Numbered from the stretch's first letter, positions 1 through 9,535 are shown. The stretch is DNA of 64,000 nt from Pacificoceanicola onchidii (GCF_004804335.1 NZ_SRXY01000005.1:365587-429586), one strand, 5' to 3'. Notes: a model not told the origin generated them from the letters alone. Numbers and translations: made by a program.

Positions 1-993
1 TCCCCCATTACGTCCGAAGTGGATTTCGAAGCGGACGGCAAGCAGATGGGCTACCTGCGGGTGCCGCATTCCGTGGACCGGTCCGCCTATGGATGGATCC
101 CGGTTCCAATCACTGTCATCCGCAATGGCGCGGGTCCAACATTGCTTTTGAGCGCAGGGGTGCACGGTGATGAATACGAAGGGCAGATTGCGATTGCTGA
201 ACTGGCGGCAGAGTTGGAAGCACAGGACATTCGCGGACGGCTCATTTTGCTCCCGCAAGTCAATCTGCCCGCCGCGCTGGCCGGCAATCGGGTTTCTCCG
301 ATCGATGACGGGAATATGAATCGGCTGTACCCCGGAGACCCGAGTGGTACGCCGACGGAGATGATCGCGCATTACCACGAAGAAATTCTTCTTCCGCTGG
401 CGGATTACGCCGTTGATCTGCATTCGGGTGGAAAATCCTTGATGTATCCCGCGACGCTGCTGCGCGGGCCGAGCCACTCGGTGGAGGAAGAGAAGGGGCT
501 GCAACTGCTAAGCGAAGCGCTCGATCTGCCTTACGCTTGGGTCTTTACAGGTGGTGGCGGCAAGGCAAGCACGGCGCGAACAGCCATGGGGGCCGCCAAC
601 CGAAAAGGCGTGATCAATGTCATGGCGGAGCTAGGCGGCGGCGATACGGTTACGCCGGATGTTCTGGCGCTGGTCCGGCGCGGCCTGCGCCGGGTATTGA
701 GCGCGCTGGGGATGCTGTCGGACTATGTGCCGGGCGTTGCCCGTGGAACCCGAGCGCTGCATGTGCAAGGATCAATCTACGCCTATGAAACGGGTCTTTT
801 TGAACCGCTCAAACCCATCGGAGGTGAGGTTCAGAAAGGGGACGTGGTGGCTGTGCTCCACCATCCGGAGACGCCCGGGCGCGCGCCGACACAAGTGACG
901 TCTCCTTTCGCGGGGCTTGTTCTGGCGAGACGATGGTTGGCACAGGCAAACCGTGGTGACGCGCTGTTTCAGATCGCTGCAGACGCGTCCTGA
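1..993 (+). CDS. Succinylglutamate desuccinylase/aspartoacylase-family deacylase (DoeB-like), 5' partial
   Basis: Zinc-dependent amidohydrolase of the AstE/AspA family, which removes an N-acyl group from an amino-acid-like substrate. The closest type I recognise is DoeB, which deacetylates N-acetyl-diaminobutyrate in ectoine breakdown. The zinc motif HGDEYE lies near residue 50 and the downstream ligand motif DLHSGG near residue 137. The C-terminal part (about residue 245 on) resembles the family's beta-rich domain. The frame is open to the first base of the window, and the first in-frame start inside it is GTG at 19 without a clear ribosome site, so the true start is probably upstream. It lies in the same direction as the CoA-transferase operon but is separated by 406 bp. 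No other ectoine genes are visible, so the substrate is not settled. Confidence 0.75.
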   Translation, partial: SPITSEVDFEADGKQMGYLRVPHSVDRSAYGWIPVPITVIRNGAGPTLLLSAGVHGDEYEGQIAIAELAAELEAQDIRGRLILLPQVNLPAALAGNRVSPIDDGNMNRLYPGDPSGTPTEMIAHYHEEILLPLADYAVDLHSGGKSLMYPATLLRGPSHSVEEEKGLQLLSEALDLPYAWVFTGGGGKASTARTAMGAANRKGVINVMAELGGGDTVTPDVLALVRRGLRRVLSALGMLSDYVPGVARGTRALHVQGSIYAYETGLFEPLKPIGGEVQKGDVVAVLHHPETPGRAPTQVTSPFAGLVLARRWLAQANRGDALFQIAADAS

Positions 994-1296
994 CAATAGA
1001 TTGAGCGCGATCTTTTGAGCCGCATCTTTGTGCAAGGGTGCGAGGATGAGACGGTGCGGTTCTGTTCTACAAGGCAACAGAATCGCGCCTGACGTCAGGA
1101 GCCCTGAAAGGCGCTCACCGTATTCCTTGTTCGGATGATGGATCGCGTATCCTTGGATGCCTGACCGTTGCCGGGATCTTGCGGTGGTCGTGTGTAAGTC
1201 TTTTTAAAAGAAGAACAAAAAAACACGTGAACGGGTGCCGGTCACTTATGAAACCCATCTGAGCAGATCGCGGAATGCCTGCGCCGTAGAAAAGTG
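994..1296. other. Intergenic region before the catabolic operon
   Basis: Non-coding stretch between the deacylase and the operon promoter. I see no tRNA, no convincing small gene and no clear intrinsic terminator. A short A/T-rich patch occurs around 1199-1225. Confidence 0.5.
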
Positions 1297-1325
1297 TTGT
1301 CAATTTTGGAACGTTCCTATAAATC
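1297..1325 (+). promoter_or_regulatory. Probable sigma-70 promoter of the catabolic operon
   Basis: TTGTCA at 1297-1302 can serve as a -35 element. A -10 follows either as TATAAA at 1318-1323 (15 bp spacer) or TAAATC at 1320-1325 (17 bp spacer). The first operator palindrome sits in the spacer and the second lies just downstream over the likely start of transcription, which is a classic arrangement for repression. Confidence 0.5.
1307..1318. promoter_or_regulatory. Operator O1 (LacI-family type palindrome)
   Basis: Sequence TGGAACGTTCCT, a 10 bp perfect palindrome core with a central CG, as expected for LacI-family repressors. It is the first of two copies 24 bp apart, start to start. The probable ligand is the LacI-type regulator encoded at 12964 in the same operon, which would make the system self-regulating. 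That pairing is inferred. Confidence 0.65.
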
Positions 1326-1330
1326 ACTTA

Positions 1331-1342
1331 TGGAACGTTCCA
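1331..1342. promoter_or_regulatory. Operator O2 (perfect 12 bp palindrome)
   Basis: Sequence TGGAACGTTCCA, a perfect 12 bp palindrome and the second copy of the O1 core. It falls just after the putative -10 element and 58 bp before the CoA-transferase start codon. The 24 bp spacing is close to two helical turns and would allow two repressor dimers on the same DNA face. Confidence 0.7.
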
Positions 1343-1399
1343 GTCGATGTCCAAGCTTCGGCCAACACAGAACGGTTCAGCGCAAGGGAAGGGGGGAAG

Positions 1400-2971
1400 A
1401 TGACCAAAGTCGTCACAGTCGCGGAAGCGGTCAAAAGCATTCAGGACGGCGCCATTGTGTCGGTTTCCTCGTCCTCGACCTTGGGCTGCCCGGATCTTGT
1501 CCTGAAGGCCATCGGCGCGCGCTTTGAGAGTGAGGGCCATCCGAGAGATATCACCTCGCTGCACCCGATTGCCGCCGGTGACGTCTACGGAGTCAAGGGG
1601 ATGGATCACATCGCCAAGGACGGTCTTCTGAAGCGTGTGCTTGCCGGATCCTACCCCTCCGGTCCGTCCAGCGTCCAGATGCCGGAAATCTGGAAGATGA
1701 TCGTCGAAGATCGCGTGGCAGCCTACAACGTGCCGTCGGGGATCATGTTTGACATGCACCGCGAAGCCGCCGCCAAACGGCCGGGGGTTTTGACGCAGGT
1801 CGGCATTGACACTTTCGTTGACCCTCAGCGGCAGGGCTGCGCGATGAACGCATCAGGCGAGGCCGCGCCCATCGTGTCGCGGACCGAGTTTGCCGGCGAG
1901 ACATGGCTGCACTTTCCGAACATCATTCCCGATGTGGCGATCATCCGGGCCACGACGGCAGATGATCGCGGCAACCTGACTTATGAGCATGAGGGCGCTT
2001 ATCTGGGCGGTCTGGAACAGGCGATTTGCGTGCGGAACAATGGCGGTCTGGTCATCGCTCAGGTCAAACGCGTCACCGCAAACGGCAGCCTGCGCCCGCA
2101 CGATGTGCGCGTGCCGGGCCATCTTGTCGATTGTGTCGTGGTCGATCCCGATCAGAAACAGACGACAGAGACAGCCTATGATCCGGCGATCTCCGGGCAG
2201 GTCATGCGCCCTTGGGACAGCTTCAGCCTCGCTGAGCATGGCGTGGAAAAGGTCATTGCCCGGCGCGCGGCGCAGGAACTCCGGCGCGGCATGACCGCCA
2301 ACCTCGGTTTTGGCATCAGTGCCATGGTGCCCCGTATCCTGCTGGAGGAAGGCCATCCTGACGCCGTGACCTGGGCGATTGAACAGGGCGCCGTGGGCGG
2401 CGTGCCGCTGACGGGCTTTGCCTTTGGCTGCGCGTCGAATGCCGATGCCTTCGTCCCGTCACCACAGCAGTTCATTTACTTTCAGGGGGCCGGCTTCGAC
2501 ATGTCGTTCCTGTCCTTTTTGGAGGTGGACGTCGAAGGCAACGTGAATGTCTCGAAACTGGGCAAGAAACCTTATCTGACCGCAGGCTGCGGCGGGTTTG
2601 TCGACATCACGGCCAAGGCAAAGAATATCGTGTTTTCCGGCTGGTTCGAAGCGGGCGCAAAAATCGCGCTCTCGGACAGCGGAATCGACATTCAGGCACC
2701 CGGGAAATTCACCAAGATGGTGGATGAGGTTGAGCATGTCACCTTCTCCGGCAAGCGCGCGCGCGAGCAGGACCAGAATGTGCTCTATGTGACGGAGCGC
2801 TGTGTGATCCGGTTGACTGGCAATGGTCTTGTCGCGACAGAGATCATGCCGGGCATTGATCCGCAGGAACATATAGTCGGGGCGTCCGGCGGGCGCGTTC
2901 AGGTGGCCGAGAATGCCAAGGTGATGCCCAAGGCGCTCTTGGCGGATGCACCGATGGGGTTGGCCCTTTGA
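1400..2971 (+). CDS. Family I acyl-CoA:carboxylate CoA-transferase (YdiF/propionate CoA-transferase type)
   Basis: Moves CoA between an acyl-CoA and a free acid through a glutamyl-CoA thioester. At 523 aa it matches single-chain enzymes of the YdiF/Pct type, in which the alpha and beta halves are fused. The active-site glutamate is E328 in the motif EQGAVGGVP, corresponding to the E(S/N)G-GGVP signature. The start is ATG 1400, preceded by a strong GGGGGGAAG ribosome site. The longer open frame back to 1235 would run through the promoter and both operators, so it is rejected. It is the first gene of a 13-gene operon and overlaps the next gene by 4 bp. In context it probably activates an acid released late in the pathway so that the enoyl-CoA hydratase can act on it. 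Substrate unknown. Confidence 0.85.
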   Translation: MTKVVTVAEAVKSIQDGAIVSVSSSSTLGCPDLVLKAIGARFESEGHPRDITSLHPIAAGDVYGVKGMDHIAKDGLLKRVLAGSYPSGPSSVQMPEIWKMIVEDRVAAYNVPSGIMFDMHREAAAKRPGVLTQVGIDTFVDPQRQGCAMNASGEAAPIVSRTEFAGETWLHFPNIIPDVAIIRATTADDRGNLTYEHEGAYLGGLEQAICVRNNGGLVIAQVKRVTANGSLRPHDVRVPGHLVDCVVVDPDQKQTTETAYDPAISGQVMRPWDSFSLAEHGVEKVIARRAAQELRRGMTANLGFGISAMVPRILLEEGHPDAVTWAIEQGAVGGVPLTGFAFGCASNADAFVPSPQQFIYFQGAGFDMSFLSFLEVDVEGNVNVSKLGKKPYLTAGCGGFVDITAKAKNIVFSGWFEAGAKIALSDSGIDIQAPGKFTKMVDEVEHVTFSGKRAREQDQNVLYVTERCVIRLTGNGLVATEIMPGIDPQEHIVGASGGRVQVAENAKVMPKALLADAPMGLAL

Positions 2972-3735
2972 GCGTGGTCACCTGCACATATTCCGGCAAT
3001 GCTGCTGTCCTGACGCTTTGCAACGCGTCCAAGCTGAACGCACTGACAACAGCGATGCTGCGCGAGATCGAAGAGCATCTTGCCGAAATCGAGCACAATC
3101 CGGACGTCCGCTGCGTCATCCTCACAGGCGAGGGGCCAAAAGCTTTTTGCTGTGGCGCGGATATTGCCGAATGGGGTCCGCTGTCCCCGGCGGAGTTCGC
3201 GCGGTTTTGGGTGCGCGACGGGCATCGCGTTTTTGACCGGCTGGCGCGCTTGAGCAAACCGACCATCGGGGCGCTGAACGGGCATGCCTTTGGCGGCGGG
3301 CTTGAGCTTGCAGCGGCCTGCGATGTCCGCGTGATCACCGCGCGCGCCACGTTGGCATTGCCCGAAGCAAAAATCGGTATCGTGCCAGGCTGGTCCGGAA
3401 CGCAGCGCCTCGCGCGCCTGTTGCCGGAACCTGTGATCAAGGAAATGGCCGTGTTCGGACGGCGCATTTCGGCGCAGCGCGCCTTTGACTTGGGGTTTGT
3501 CGCCGAGGTCGCCGATGATGTTCTAGCCTGCGCGCAGGAGATCGCGGCCTCGCTTGATCAGGTCTCGCCCTTTGCCAACGAAATGGCCAAGGCCATGATC
3601 CATGGGGCGGTCGGAGAAGACCGGTCTGCCGCCATCGAGACCCTGGCCAGCGCCGCTGCCGCCGCCAGCGCGGACCGCAACGAAGGCGTTGCCGCTTTCC
3701 TCGAAAAACGACCACCAAGCTTTACCGGGCAATGA
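2968..3735 (+). CDS. Enoyl-CoA hydratase/isomerase family protein
   Basis: Crotonase-fold enzyme (255 aa) expected to add water to, isomerise or otherwise rearrange an acyl-CoA. The CoA-binding and oxyanion-hole motif GHAFGGGLELAAACD is near residue 100, and the acidic catalytic region LPEAKIGIVPG is near residue 132. The chosen start is TTG 2968 overlapping the TGA of the CoA-transferase; GTG 2974 is an alternative. It overlaps the aldehyde dehydrogenase by 4 bp, so the three are very likely translationally coupled. The pairing with a CoA-transferase says a CoA thioester is an intermediate of this pathway. Confidence 0.85.
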   Translation: MSVVTCTYSGNAAVLTLCNASKLNALTTAMLREIEEHLAEIEHNPDVRCVILTGEGPKAFCCGADIAEWGPLSPAEFARFWVRDGHRVFDRLARLSKPTIGALNGHAFGGGLELAAACDVRVITARATLALPEAKIGIVPGWSGTQRLARLLPEPVIKEMAVFGRRISAQRAFDLGFVAEVADDVLACAQEIAASLDQVSPFANEMAKAMIHGAVGEDRSAAIETLASAAAAASADRNEGVAAFLEKRPPSFTGQ

Positions 3736-5267
3736 CCACGATGAATGACATGACGATCAACACGGCAATCTCCTACGACCTGCCTCCTGCTTTTTCAGGA
3801 CGCCATCTGATCGATGGTGAATGGGTCCGGAGCGCAGAAACGTTCGAACGGGTCTCGCCCTCCCATGGGACCGTTGTGAGCGTTTCTGCGCAAGGGGGGG
3901 CGGCTGAAACCGAAGCGGCCATTGTGGCTGCGCGCGCGGCTTTTGATTCCGGCGTCTGGAGCCGGATTTCCGGCAAAGACCGGGCTGCGGTTCTGCTCAA
4001 GGTCGCTGATCTGATCGAGGCCAACGTGGAGCGGATCGCCATCCAGGAGACCCTGGAAACCGGCAAGCCGATCAGCCAGGCGCGCGGCGAGGTTGGCGGC
4101 GCGGCGGATCTGTGGCGCTACGCGGCGTCGCTTGCGCGCAGCACGCATGGGGACAGCCACAACACGCTGGGCCCGGACATGCTTGGTGTGGTGGTCAAGG
4201 AACCGATCGGTGTTGTCTCGATCATCACCCCCTGGAATTTCCCGTTCTGGATCCTGAGCCAGAAACTGCCCTTCGCGCTTGCTGCGGGATGCACCGTGGT
4301 GGTCAAACCTTCGGAAGTGACGCCCTCGTCGACGGTCATGATGGGCGAGCTGCTTGTGGAAGCCGGGCTTCCGGCGGGGGTGTGCAACATCGTTCTGGGC
4401 TACGGGCGGCCCGTGGGCAGCCTGATGTCGACCCACGGAGACGTGGACATGGTCACCTTCACCGGCTCGACAGCGGTAGGCAAGCTGATCACCGAGGCCT
4501 CTGCCGGAACGCTGAAGAAGGTCGCGCTGGAGCTGGGCGGGAAAAACCCGCAGGTGATTTTCCCCGATGCGGATCTGGAGAACGCGGCGGATGCTGTCAC
4601 CTTCGGCGTCTATTTCAACGTTGGGCAATGCTGCAACTCCTCCAGCCGGATCATCGTCCATGAGGACATCGCCGAAGCCTTCGTGGCGCGCGTTGTAGAG
4701 TTGTCGCGCAAGGTCAAGTTCGGGGATCCTCTGGATGACAGCACCCAGGTGGGGGCCATCGTCACGGCAGAGCACAATGCCAAGATCGACGGCTATGTTC
4801 AGGCCGCCGCAAAGGCCGGAGCCAAGGTTGAACTGGGCGGCGGGGCTTTGGCCGTTGCCGGGCTGGGATCGCAATTCTACCAGCCCACGGTGATCAGCAA
4901 CGTCACCCCGGACATGCCGATTGCCCGTGAAGAAGTGTTTGGGCCGGTCTTGACCGTTTTGACCTTCAAGACATTTGAAGAGGCAGTCGCGCTGACGAAT
5001 GACAGCGATTACGGCCTTTCTGCCGGTGTCTGGAGCAATGACATTCACACCTGCCTCGCGTTTTCGCGGCGCGCCCATGCCGGAACCGTTTGGACCAACA
5101 CCTGGATGGACGGCTACCCGGAACTTGCCTTTGGCGGGGTCAAGCAATCGGGGCAGGGCAGGGAGATTGGCCGCTACGGCTTTGACGAATTCCTTGAGGT
5201 GAAATCGCTGGTGATGCGCGTCGGACGCGACAGCCGGGCACCTTGGGTAGACGACGGCGCGCAATAA
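3732..5267 (+). CDS. NAD(P)-dependent aldehyde dehydrogenase
   Basis: Oxidises an aldehyde to the acid using NAD(P)+. It has full family length (511 aa). The catalytic glutamate is E267 in LELGGKNP and the nucleophile is C301 in NVGQCC. The cofactor-loop motif FTGSTAVGK lies shortly before E267, and PWNFP is present around residue 170. It starts at ATG 3732 inside the stop of the hydratase gene, and a 33 bp gap follows before the transporter genes. In this operon it most likely converts an aldehyde made by one of the GMC or flavin enzymes to an acid. Confidence 0.9.
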   Translation: MTTMNDMTINTAISYDLPPAFSGRHLIDGEWVRSAETFERVSPSHGTVVSVSAQGGAAETEAAIVAARAAFDSGVWSRISGKDRAAVLLKVADLIEANVERIAIQETLETGKPISQARGEVGGAADLWRYAASLARSTHGDSHNTLGPDMLGVVVKEPIGVVSIITPWNFPFWILSQKLPFALAAGCTVVVKPSEVTPSSTVMMGELLVEAGLPAGVCNIVLGYGRPVGSLMSTHGDVDMVTFTGSTAVGKLITEASAGTLKKVALELGGKNPQVIFPDADLENAADAVTFGVYFNVGQCCNSSSRIIVHEDIAEAFVARVVELSRKVKFGDPLDDSTQVGAIVTAEHNAKIDGYVQAAAKAGAKVELGGGALAVAGLGSQFYQPTVISNVTPDMPIAREEVFGPVLTVLTFKTFEEAVALTNDSDYGLSAGVWSNDIHTCLAFSRRAHAGTVWTNTWMDGYPELAFGGVKQSGQGREIGRYGFDEFLEVKSLVMRVGRDSRAPWVDDGAQ

Positions 5268-5300
5268 GCGCCCAATTGAAACGCAAAACGGGAGGTAACC

Positions 5301-6560
5301 ATGCGTTCTTTTGTGAAGACCAAGACTGCCATAGCATTGGCATTGACGGTGACAGCCGGCGCGGCGCAGGCCGACGGACATGGCGGTGTGGAAGTGTTGC
5401 ACTGGTGGACGTCCGGTGGTGAAGCCGCCGCGCTGAACGTGCTGAAGGAAGATCTCGAAGGTCAGGGCATCGGCTGGACCGACATGCCCGTCGCCGGTGG
5501 CGGTGGTGAGCAGGCGATGACCGTCCTGCGCGCCCGTGTGACCGCAGGCAACGCGCCGACCGCCGTGCAGGGGCTTGGCTTTGACATCATTGACTGGGCC
5601 AAACAGGGCGCCCTGGCAAACCTGAACGACGTGGCCGCCGCCGAAGGCTGGGATGCCGTAGTTCCGGCCGCCCTGCAGCAGTTCGCCAAGGTGGACGGCC
5701 AATGGGTGTCGGCCCCGGTCAACGTACACTCGACCAACTGGGTCTGGGCCAACAAGGCCGTGCTGGACGCCAACGGCATCGCCGCGCCCGAAACCTGGGA
5801 CGACTTTGCAGCCGCGCTGGAAAAACTCGCCGCAGCCGGTGTGACCCCGATCGCCCATGGCGGTCAGGCATGGCAGGACGCCACTGTCTTTGACGCGGTT
5901 GCCATGTCGACGCTGGGTCCGGACGGCTACAAGGCCGCCTTTATTGATCTCGATGCAGAAGCGCTTGGCTCGGATGCGATGATCGAGGCCTTCAAGCGGA
6001 TGGACGTGATCCGTGCCAACGTCGATGACAACTTCTCCGGTCGCGACTGGAACCTCGCCACGGCCATGGTCATCAACGGCGAAGCCGGTTTCCAGATGAT
6101 GGGCGACTGGGCCAAGGGTGAGTTCCTGAACGCGGGCAAGGTGCCGGGCGAGGACTTCCTGTGCTTCCGTTTCCCCGGCACGCAGGAGCAGGTGACGTTC
6201 AACGCCGACCAGTTCATGATGTTCGATCAGGGCGGCGCGGTTTCCTCGCAGCAGGCGGCGCTTGCCTCGGCGATCCTGTCGCCGTCCTTCCAGTCCGCGT
6301 TCAACGTGGTCAAGGGCTCGGTTCCGGCGCGCACGGATGTGTCCAACGAAGCCTTTGACGCGTGTGGCAAACAGGGCATGGCGGACCTCGCAGCTGCCGC
6401 CGGTTCCGGCAATCTGTTTGGGTCCATGGCCCATGGCCACGCCAACGACGCGGCGGTGAAAAACGCGATGTATGACGTCATCACCGCACATTTCAACGGC
6501 GAGTATGACGCTGAGACAGCCGTCATGGAGCTGGTCGACGCTGTTGAGATCGCTCAATAA
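5301..6560 (+). CDS. Carbohydrate ABC transporter, periplasmic substrate-binding protein (CUT1 type)
   Basis: Extracytoplasmic solute receptor of 419 aa with an N-terminal signal peptide: basic residues to position 9, a hydrophobic core, and cleavage likely after AQA near residue 24. The mature start [11 protein letters not shown] is typical of family 1 sugar-binding proteins such as the glucose/mannose-type receptors. GGGAGG precedes ATG 5301. It is followed by two permeases and one ATPase, giving a complete importer. The tryptophan-rich N-terminal region fits a sugar or polyol ligand, but the actual ligand cannot be read from sequence. Confidence 0.88.
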   Translation: MRSFVKTKTAIALALTVTAGAAQADGHGGVEVLHWWTSGGEAAALNVLKEDLEGQGIGWTDMPVAGGGGEQAMTVLRARVTAGNAPTAVQGLGFDIIDWAKQGALANLNDVAAAEGWDAVVPAALQQFAKVDGQWVSAPVNVHSTNWVWANKAVLDANGIAAPETWDDFAAALEKLAAAGVTPIAHGGQAWQDATVFDAVAMSTLGPDGYKAAFIDLDAEALGSDAMIEAFKRMDVIRANVDDNFSGRDWNLATAMVINGEAGFQMMGDWAKGEFLNAGKVPGEDFLCFRFPGTQEQVTFNADQFMMFDQGGAVSSQQAALASAILSPSFQSAFNVVKGSVPARTDVSNEAFDACGKQGMADLAAAAGSGNLFGSMAHGHANDAAVKNAMYDVITAHFNGEYDAETAVMELVDAVEIAQ

Positions 6561-6642
6561 AATCGCTCCCGGTCCGGAGCGCATCTGACGCTCCGGACCA
6601 CCCCGACTACCACTGATTTGCCCAATTCGAGGAGGGTGCGTG

Positions 6643-7536
6643 ATGGCGAGCAATGCCCACGCAGATTTTCGGTCGCGACTACAGGTCTGGCTACCGAAAC
6701 TGGTCCTGTCACCGTCACTGGCGATGGTGCTCGTATTCGTCTACGGCTTCATTATTTTCTCTGTTTACCTGTCGTTCACGGACAGCCGGTTGCTGCCGTC
6801 TTACGGCTGGGTCGGCTGGGAAAACTATTCCAAGCTCTGGCGTCTGAGCCATTGGGAAATCTCCCTGACCAACATGGGCGTGTTCGCGGTTCTCTATATC
6901 GGGATCTGCAGCATTCTGGGTCTCGGACTGGCGATTTTCCTCGATCAGAAGATCCGGGGAGAAGGCTTTATCCGCACGATTTACCTCTACCCCATGGCGC
7001 TGTCCTTCATCGTGACGGGCACCGCGTGGAAATGGTTCCTCGATCCCGGCATCGGGCTTGAAAACGTCATGCAGAGCTGGGGCTGGACCGGTTTCGAGTT
7101 CGACTGGATCAAGAACCGCGATTTTGCCATCTACACGGTGGTGCTCGCCGCGGTCTGGCAAACCAGCGGGTTTGTCATGGCCATGTTCCTCGCCGGTCTG
7201 CGCGGCATCGACAACGAGATGCTCAAGGCGGCGCAGATGGATGGGGCATCGAACTGGAACCTCTACCGCCGGATCATCATTCCGCAGCTGCGCCCCGCGT
7301 TCCTGTCGGCCTTCGTGATCCTGAGCCATCTGGCGATCAAGACCTTTGACCTCGTCATTGCTCTGACCGGGGGCGGGCCGGGCAGGGCCACCGAACTGCC
7401 TGCCACTTTCATGTATTCCTACACCTTTACACGCAACCAGATGGGCATCGGCGCGGCCTCGGCGGTGATCATGCTGATGACCATTGCCGCGATCATGATC
7501 CCATACCTTTACGCCGAATTGCGGGAGAAAAAGTAA
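6643..7536 (+). CDS. Carbohydrate ABC transporter permease (MalF-like)
   Basis: Inner-membrane permease of 297 aa with about six hydrophobic segments. The cytoplasmic EAA loop is near residue 200 (motif KAAQMDGASNW followed by RRIIIPQLRP), which contacts the ATPase. A GAGGAGG site at 6629-6635 sits 7 bp before ATG 6643, so that start is preferred to the GTG at 6640. It shares one base with the next permease gene and forms the heterodimeric channel with it. Confidence 0.9.
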   Translation: MASNAHADFRSRLQVWLPKLVLSPSLAMVLVFVYGFIIFSVYLSFTDSRLLPSYGWVGWENYSKLWRLSHWEISLTNMGVFAVLYIGICSILGLGLAIFLDQKIRGEGFIRTIYLYPMALSFIVTGTAWKWFLDPGIGLENVMQSWGWTGFEFDWIKNRDFAIYTVVLAAVWQTSGFVMAMFLAGLRGIDNEMLKAAQMDGASNWNLYRRIIIPQLRPAFLSAFVILSHLAIKTFDLVIALTGGGPGRATELPATFMYSYTFTRNQMGIGAASAVIMLMTIAAIMIPYLYAELREKK

Positions 7537-8417
7537 TGTCTGTCGCAAGCCAAGATACCGCCATCCGCACAGGGCGCGTCACGCGCATGCTGATCTATCT
7601 CGTCCTGCTGCTCTTTGTCCTGTTCTACATGTTGCCGCTTTACGTAATGCTCGTGAACTCGGTCAAACCGCTGAATGAAATCACAGGCGGCGGCATGATG
7701 AACCTGCCGCAGGTGTTCACGCTGGAACCCTGGGCCAAGGCCTGGTCCTCGGCGCAGATCGGCGTCGAGCCGACGGGCCTGCGCCCCTACTTCTGGAACT
7801 CGATCTCCATGGTTGTGCCCGCCGTGGCCATCTCCACCGTGCTGGGCGCGCTGAACGGCTATGTGCTGACTAAATGGCGCTTCAAGTATGACACCATCCT
7901 GTTCGGGCTCATGCTCTTTGCCTGTTTCATCCCGTTTCAGATCGTGCTGATCCCGATGGCGCGAATGCTCGGCCTGATGGGCATGGCGGGATCCGTCTGG
8001 GGGTTGGTGCTTGTGCACGTGGTCTATGGCATTGGTTTCACCACGCTGTATTTCCGCAATTATTACGCTGTTTTCCCGACCGAGCTGGTCCGGGCCGCGC
8101 AGATCGACGGGGCAGGTTTTTTCCAGATCTTCTGGCGCATCCTGCTGCCGTCATCGGGGCCGATCGCCGTGGTTTCGATCATCTGGCAGTTCACCAATAT
8201 CTGGAACGACTTCCTGTTTGGCGCGTCCTTTGCCGGGCCAACGAGCCAGCCGATGACCGTCGCGCTCAACAACCTGGTTCAGTCCTCGACGGGCGTGAAG
8301 GAATACAACGTCCACTTCGCCGGCGCGATCCTCGCCGCTCTTCCCACTCTTCTCGTCTACATCGTCGCGGGTCGCTACTTCGTGCGCGGCCTGATGTCAG
8401 GCTCAGTAAAAGGCTAA
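7536..8417 (+). CDS. Carbohydrate ABC transporter permease (MalG-like)
   Basis: Second channel subunit (293 aa), with an N-terminal membrane helix around residues 14-35. The EAA-type loop carries RAAQIDGAGFFQIFWR followed by ILLPSSGP in the last third. The start ATG overlaps the stop of the first permease, and the stop overlaps the start of the ATPase gene, which shows tight coupling of the transporter cassette. Confidence 0.9.
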   Translation: MSVASQDTAIRTGRVTRMLIYLVLLLFVLFYMLPLYVMLVNSVKPLNEITGGGMMNLPQVFTLEPWAKAWSSAQIGVEPTGLRPYFWNSISMVVPAVAISTVLGALNGYVLTKWRFKYDTILFGLMLFACFIPFQIVLIPMARMLGLMGMAGSVWGLVLVHVVYGIGFTTLYFRNYYAVFPTELVRAAQIDGAGFFQIFWRILLPSSGPIAVVSIIWQFTNIWNDFLFGASFAGPTSQPMTVALNNLVQSSTGVKEYNVHFAGAILAALPTLLVYIVAGRYFVRGLMSGSVKG

Positions 8418-9535
8418 TGAACATGGGCTTTCTTGATATCGACAACACGACCAAGTCCTATGGCGCGGTCGAGGTGCTGCATAAGGTCGACATTTCGGTG
8501 GAAGAGGGCGAATTTCTCGTGCTCGTCGGTCCTTCGGGATGTGGCAAATCCACGCTTCTGAACATGATCGCCGGGCTGGAAGAGATCACCAGCGGCGAAA
8601 TCCGGATCAAGGATCAGGTGATGAACGGGGTGCACCCGTCAAAACGCAACATCGCCATGGTCTTCCAGTCCTACGCGCTTTATCCGAACATGACCGTCGG
8701 GCAGAACATCACCTTTGGTCTGGAGATGCACGGCGTGCCCAAACCCGAGCGGGAAAAGGCCATGCACGAGGTGGCCGCGCTCTTGCAGATCGACAAGTTG
8801 CTGGACCGCAAACCCGGCGCCTTATCCGGTGGCCAGCGCCAGCGTGTCGCCATGGGCCGTGCGCTTGTCCGCAACCCGGATGTGTTCCTGTTTGACGAAC
8901 CTCTGTCCAACCTTGATGCCAAGCTGCGCGTCGACATGCGCACGGAGATCAAGAAGCTTCACCAGAACCTTGGCACAACCATCGTCTACGTGACCCATGA
9001 CCAGATCGAGGCGCTGACCCTGTCAACCCGCATTGCGGTGATGAACGGTGGCTACGTGCAGCAACTGGGCACACCGCAGGAGATCTACGACAAACCGGCC
9101 AACATCTTTGTGGCAACCTTCATGGGCTCGCCCGCGATGAACGTGATCCCGGCCAAGGTTGAGATCGAGAACGGCCGCCCCGTGGCCTGTGTTGCGCTGC
9201 ACGACGGTACGGTGACAACACTGCCGTTCAGCCAGGACAACATGGCGGAGTGGCAGGGCAAGGACATCCTTTTGGGGGTGCGCCCGGAAACCATCACCGA
9301 TGAGGACGCGGCGGATCGCAAGTCCAAAAACATCGCGCATCTGACGAACCGCGTGGTTGTGACCGAACCGGCCGGATCGGACACCTTTGTGTCCATGACC
9401 CTTGGCAACCGGGACGTCATCGCGCGTATGCGCTCGGATGCCGAAGTGCGTCCGGGGGCGGATTTCACCTTTGCCGTGAACATGGAAAAGGCCGTGGCCT
9501 TTGATCCCGCAACCGAGAAGCGCATTCCGGCCTGA
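8417..9535 (+). CDS. Carbohydrate ABC transporter ATP-binding protein (UgpC/MsmK type)
   Basis: Cytoplasmic ATPase of 372 aa that powers the sugar importer. Walker A is GPSGCGKST near residue 40, the signature is LSGGQRQRVAMGRA near residue 136, and Walker B is FLFDEPLSNLD just after it. A C-terminal TOBE-type regulatory domain follows (about residue 240 on), as in MalK/UgpC. Two starts are possible, ATG 8417 (overlapping the upstream stop) and ATG 8423; the second gives the more usual N-terminus. One base is shared with the GMC oxidoreductase gene downstream. Confidence 0.92.
   Translation: MNMGFLDIDNTTKSYGAVEVLHKVDISVEEGEFLVLVGPSGCGKSTLLNMIAGLEEITSGEIRIKDQVMNGVHPSKRNIAMVFQSYALYPNMTVGQNITFGLEMHGVPKPEREKAMHEVAALLQIDKLLDRKPGALSGGQRQRVAMGRALVRNPDVFLFDEPLSNLDAKLRVDMRTEIKKLHQNLGTTIVYVTHDQIEALTLSTRIAVMNGGYVQQLGTPQEIYDKPANIFVATFMGSPAMNVIPAKVEIENGRPVACVALHDGTVTTLPFSQDNMAEWQGKDILLGVRPETITDEDAADRKSKNIAHLTNRVVVTEPAGSDTFVSMTLGNRDVIARMRSDAEVRPGADFTFAVNMEKAVAFDPATEKRIPA

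Noticed and set aside
1235..1399. N-terminal extension of the CoA-transferase
   Set aside because: It would place both operators and the promoter inside the gene; ATG 1400 has a strong ribosome site and the family N-terminus.
3795..6653. 952 aa open frame antisense to the aldehyde dehydrogenase and solute receptor genes
   Set aside because: It lies opposite two well-supported genes and has no recognisable domain.
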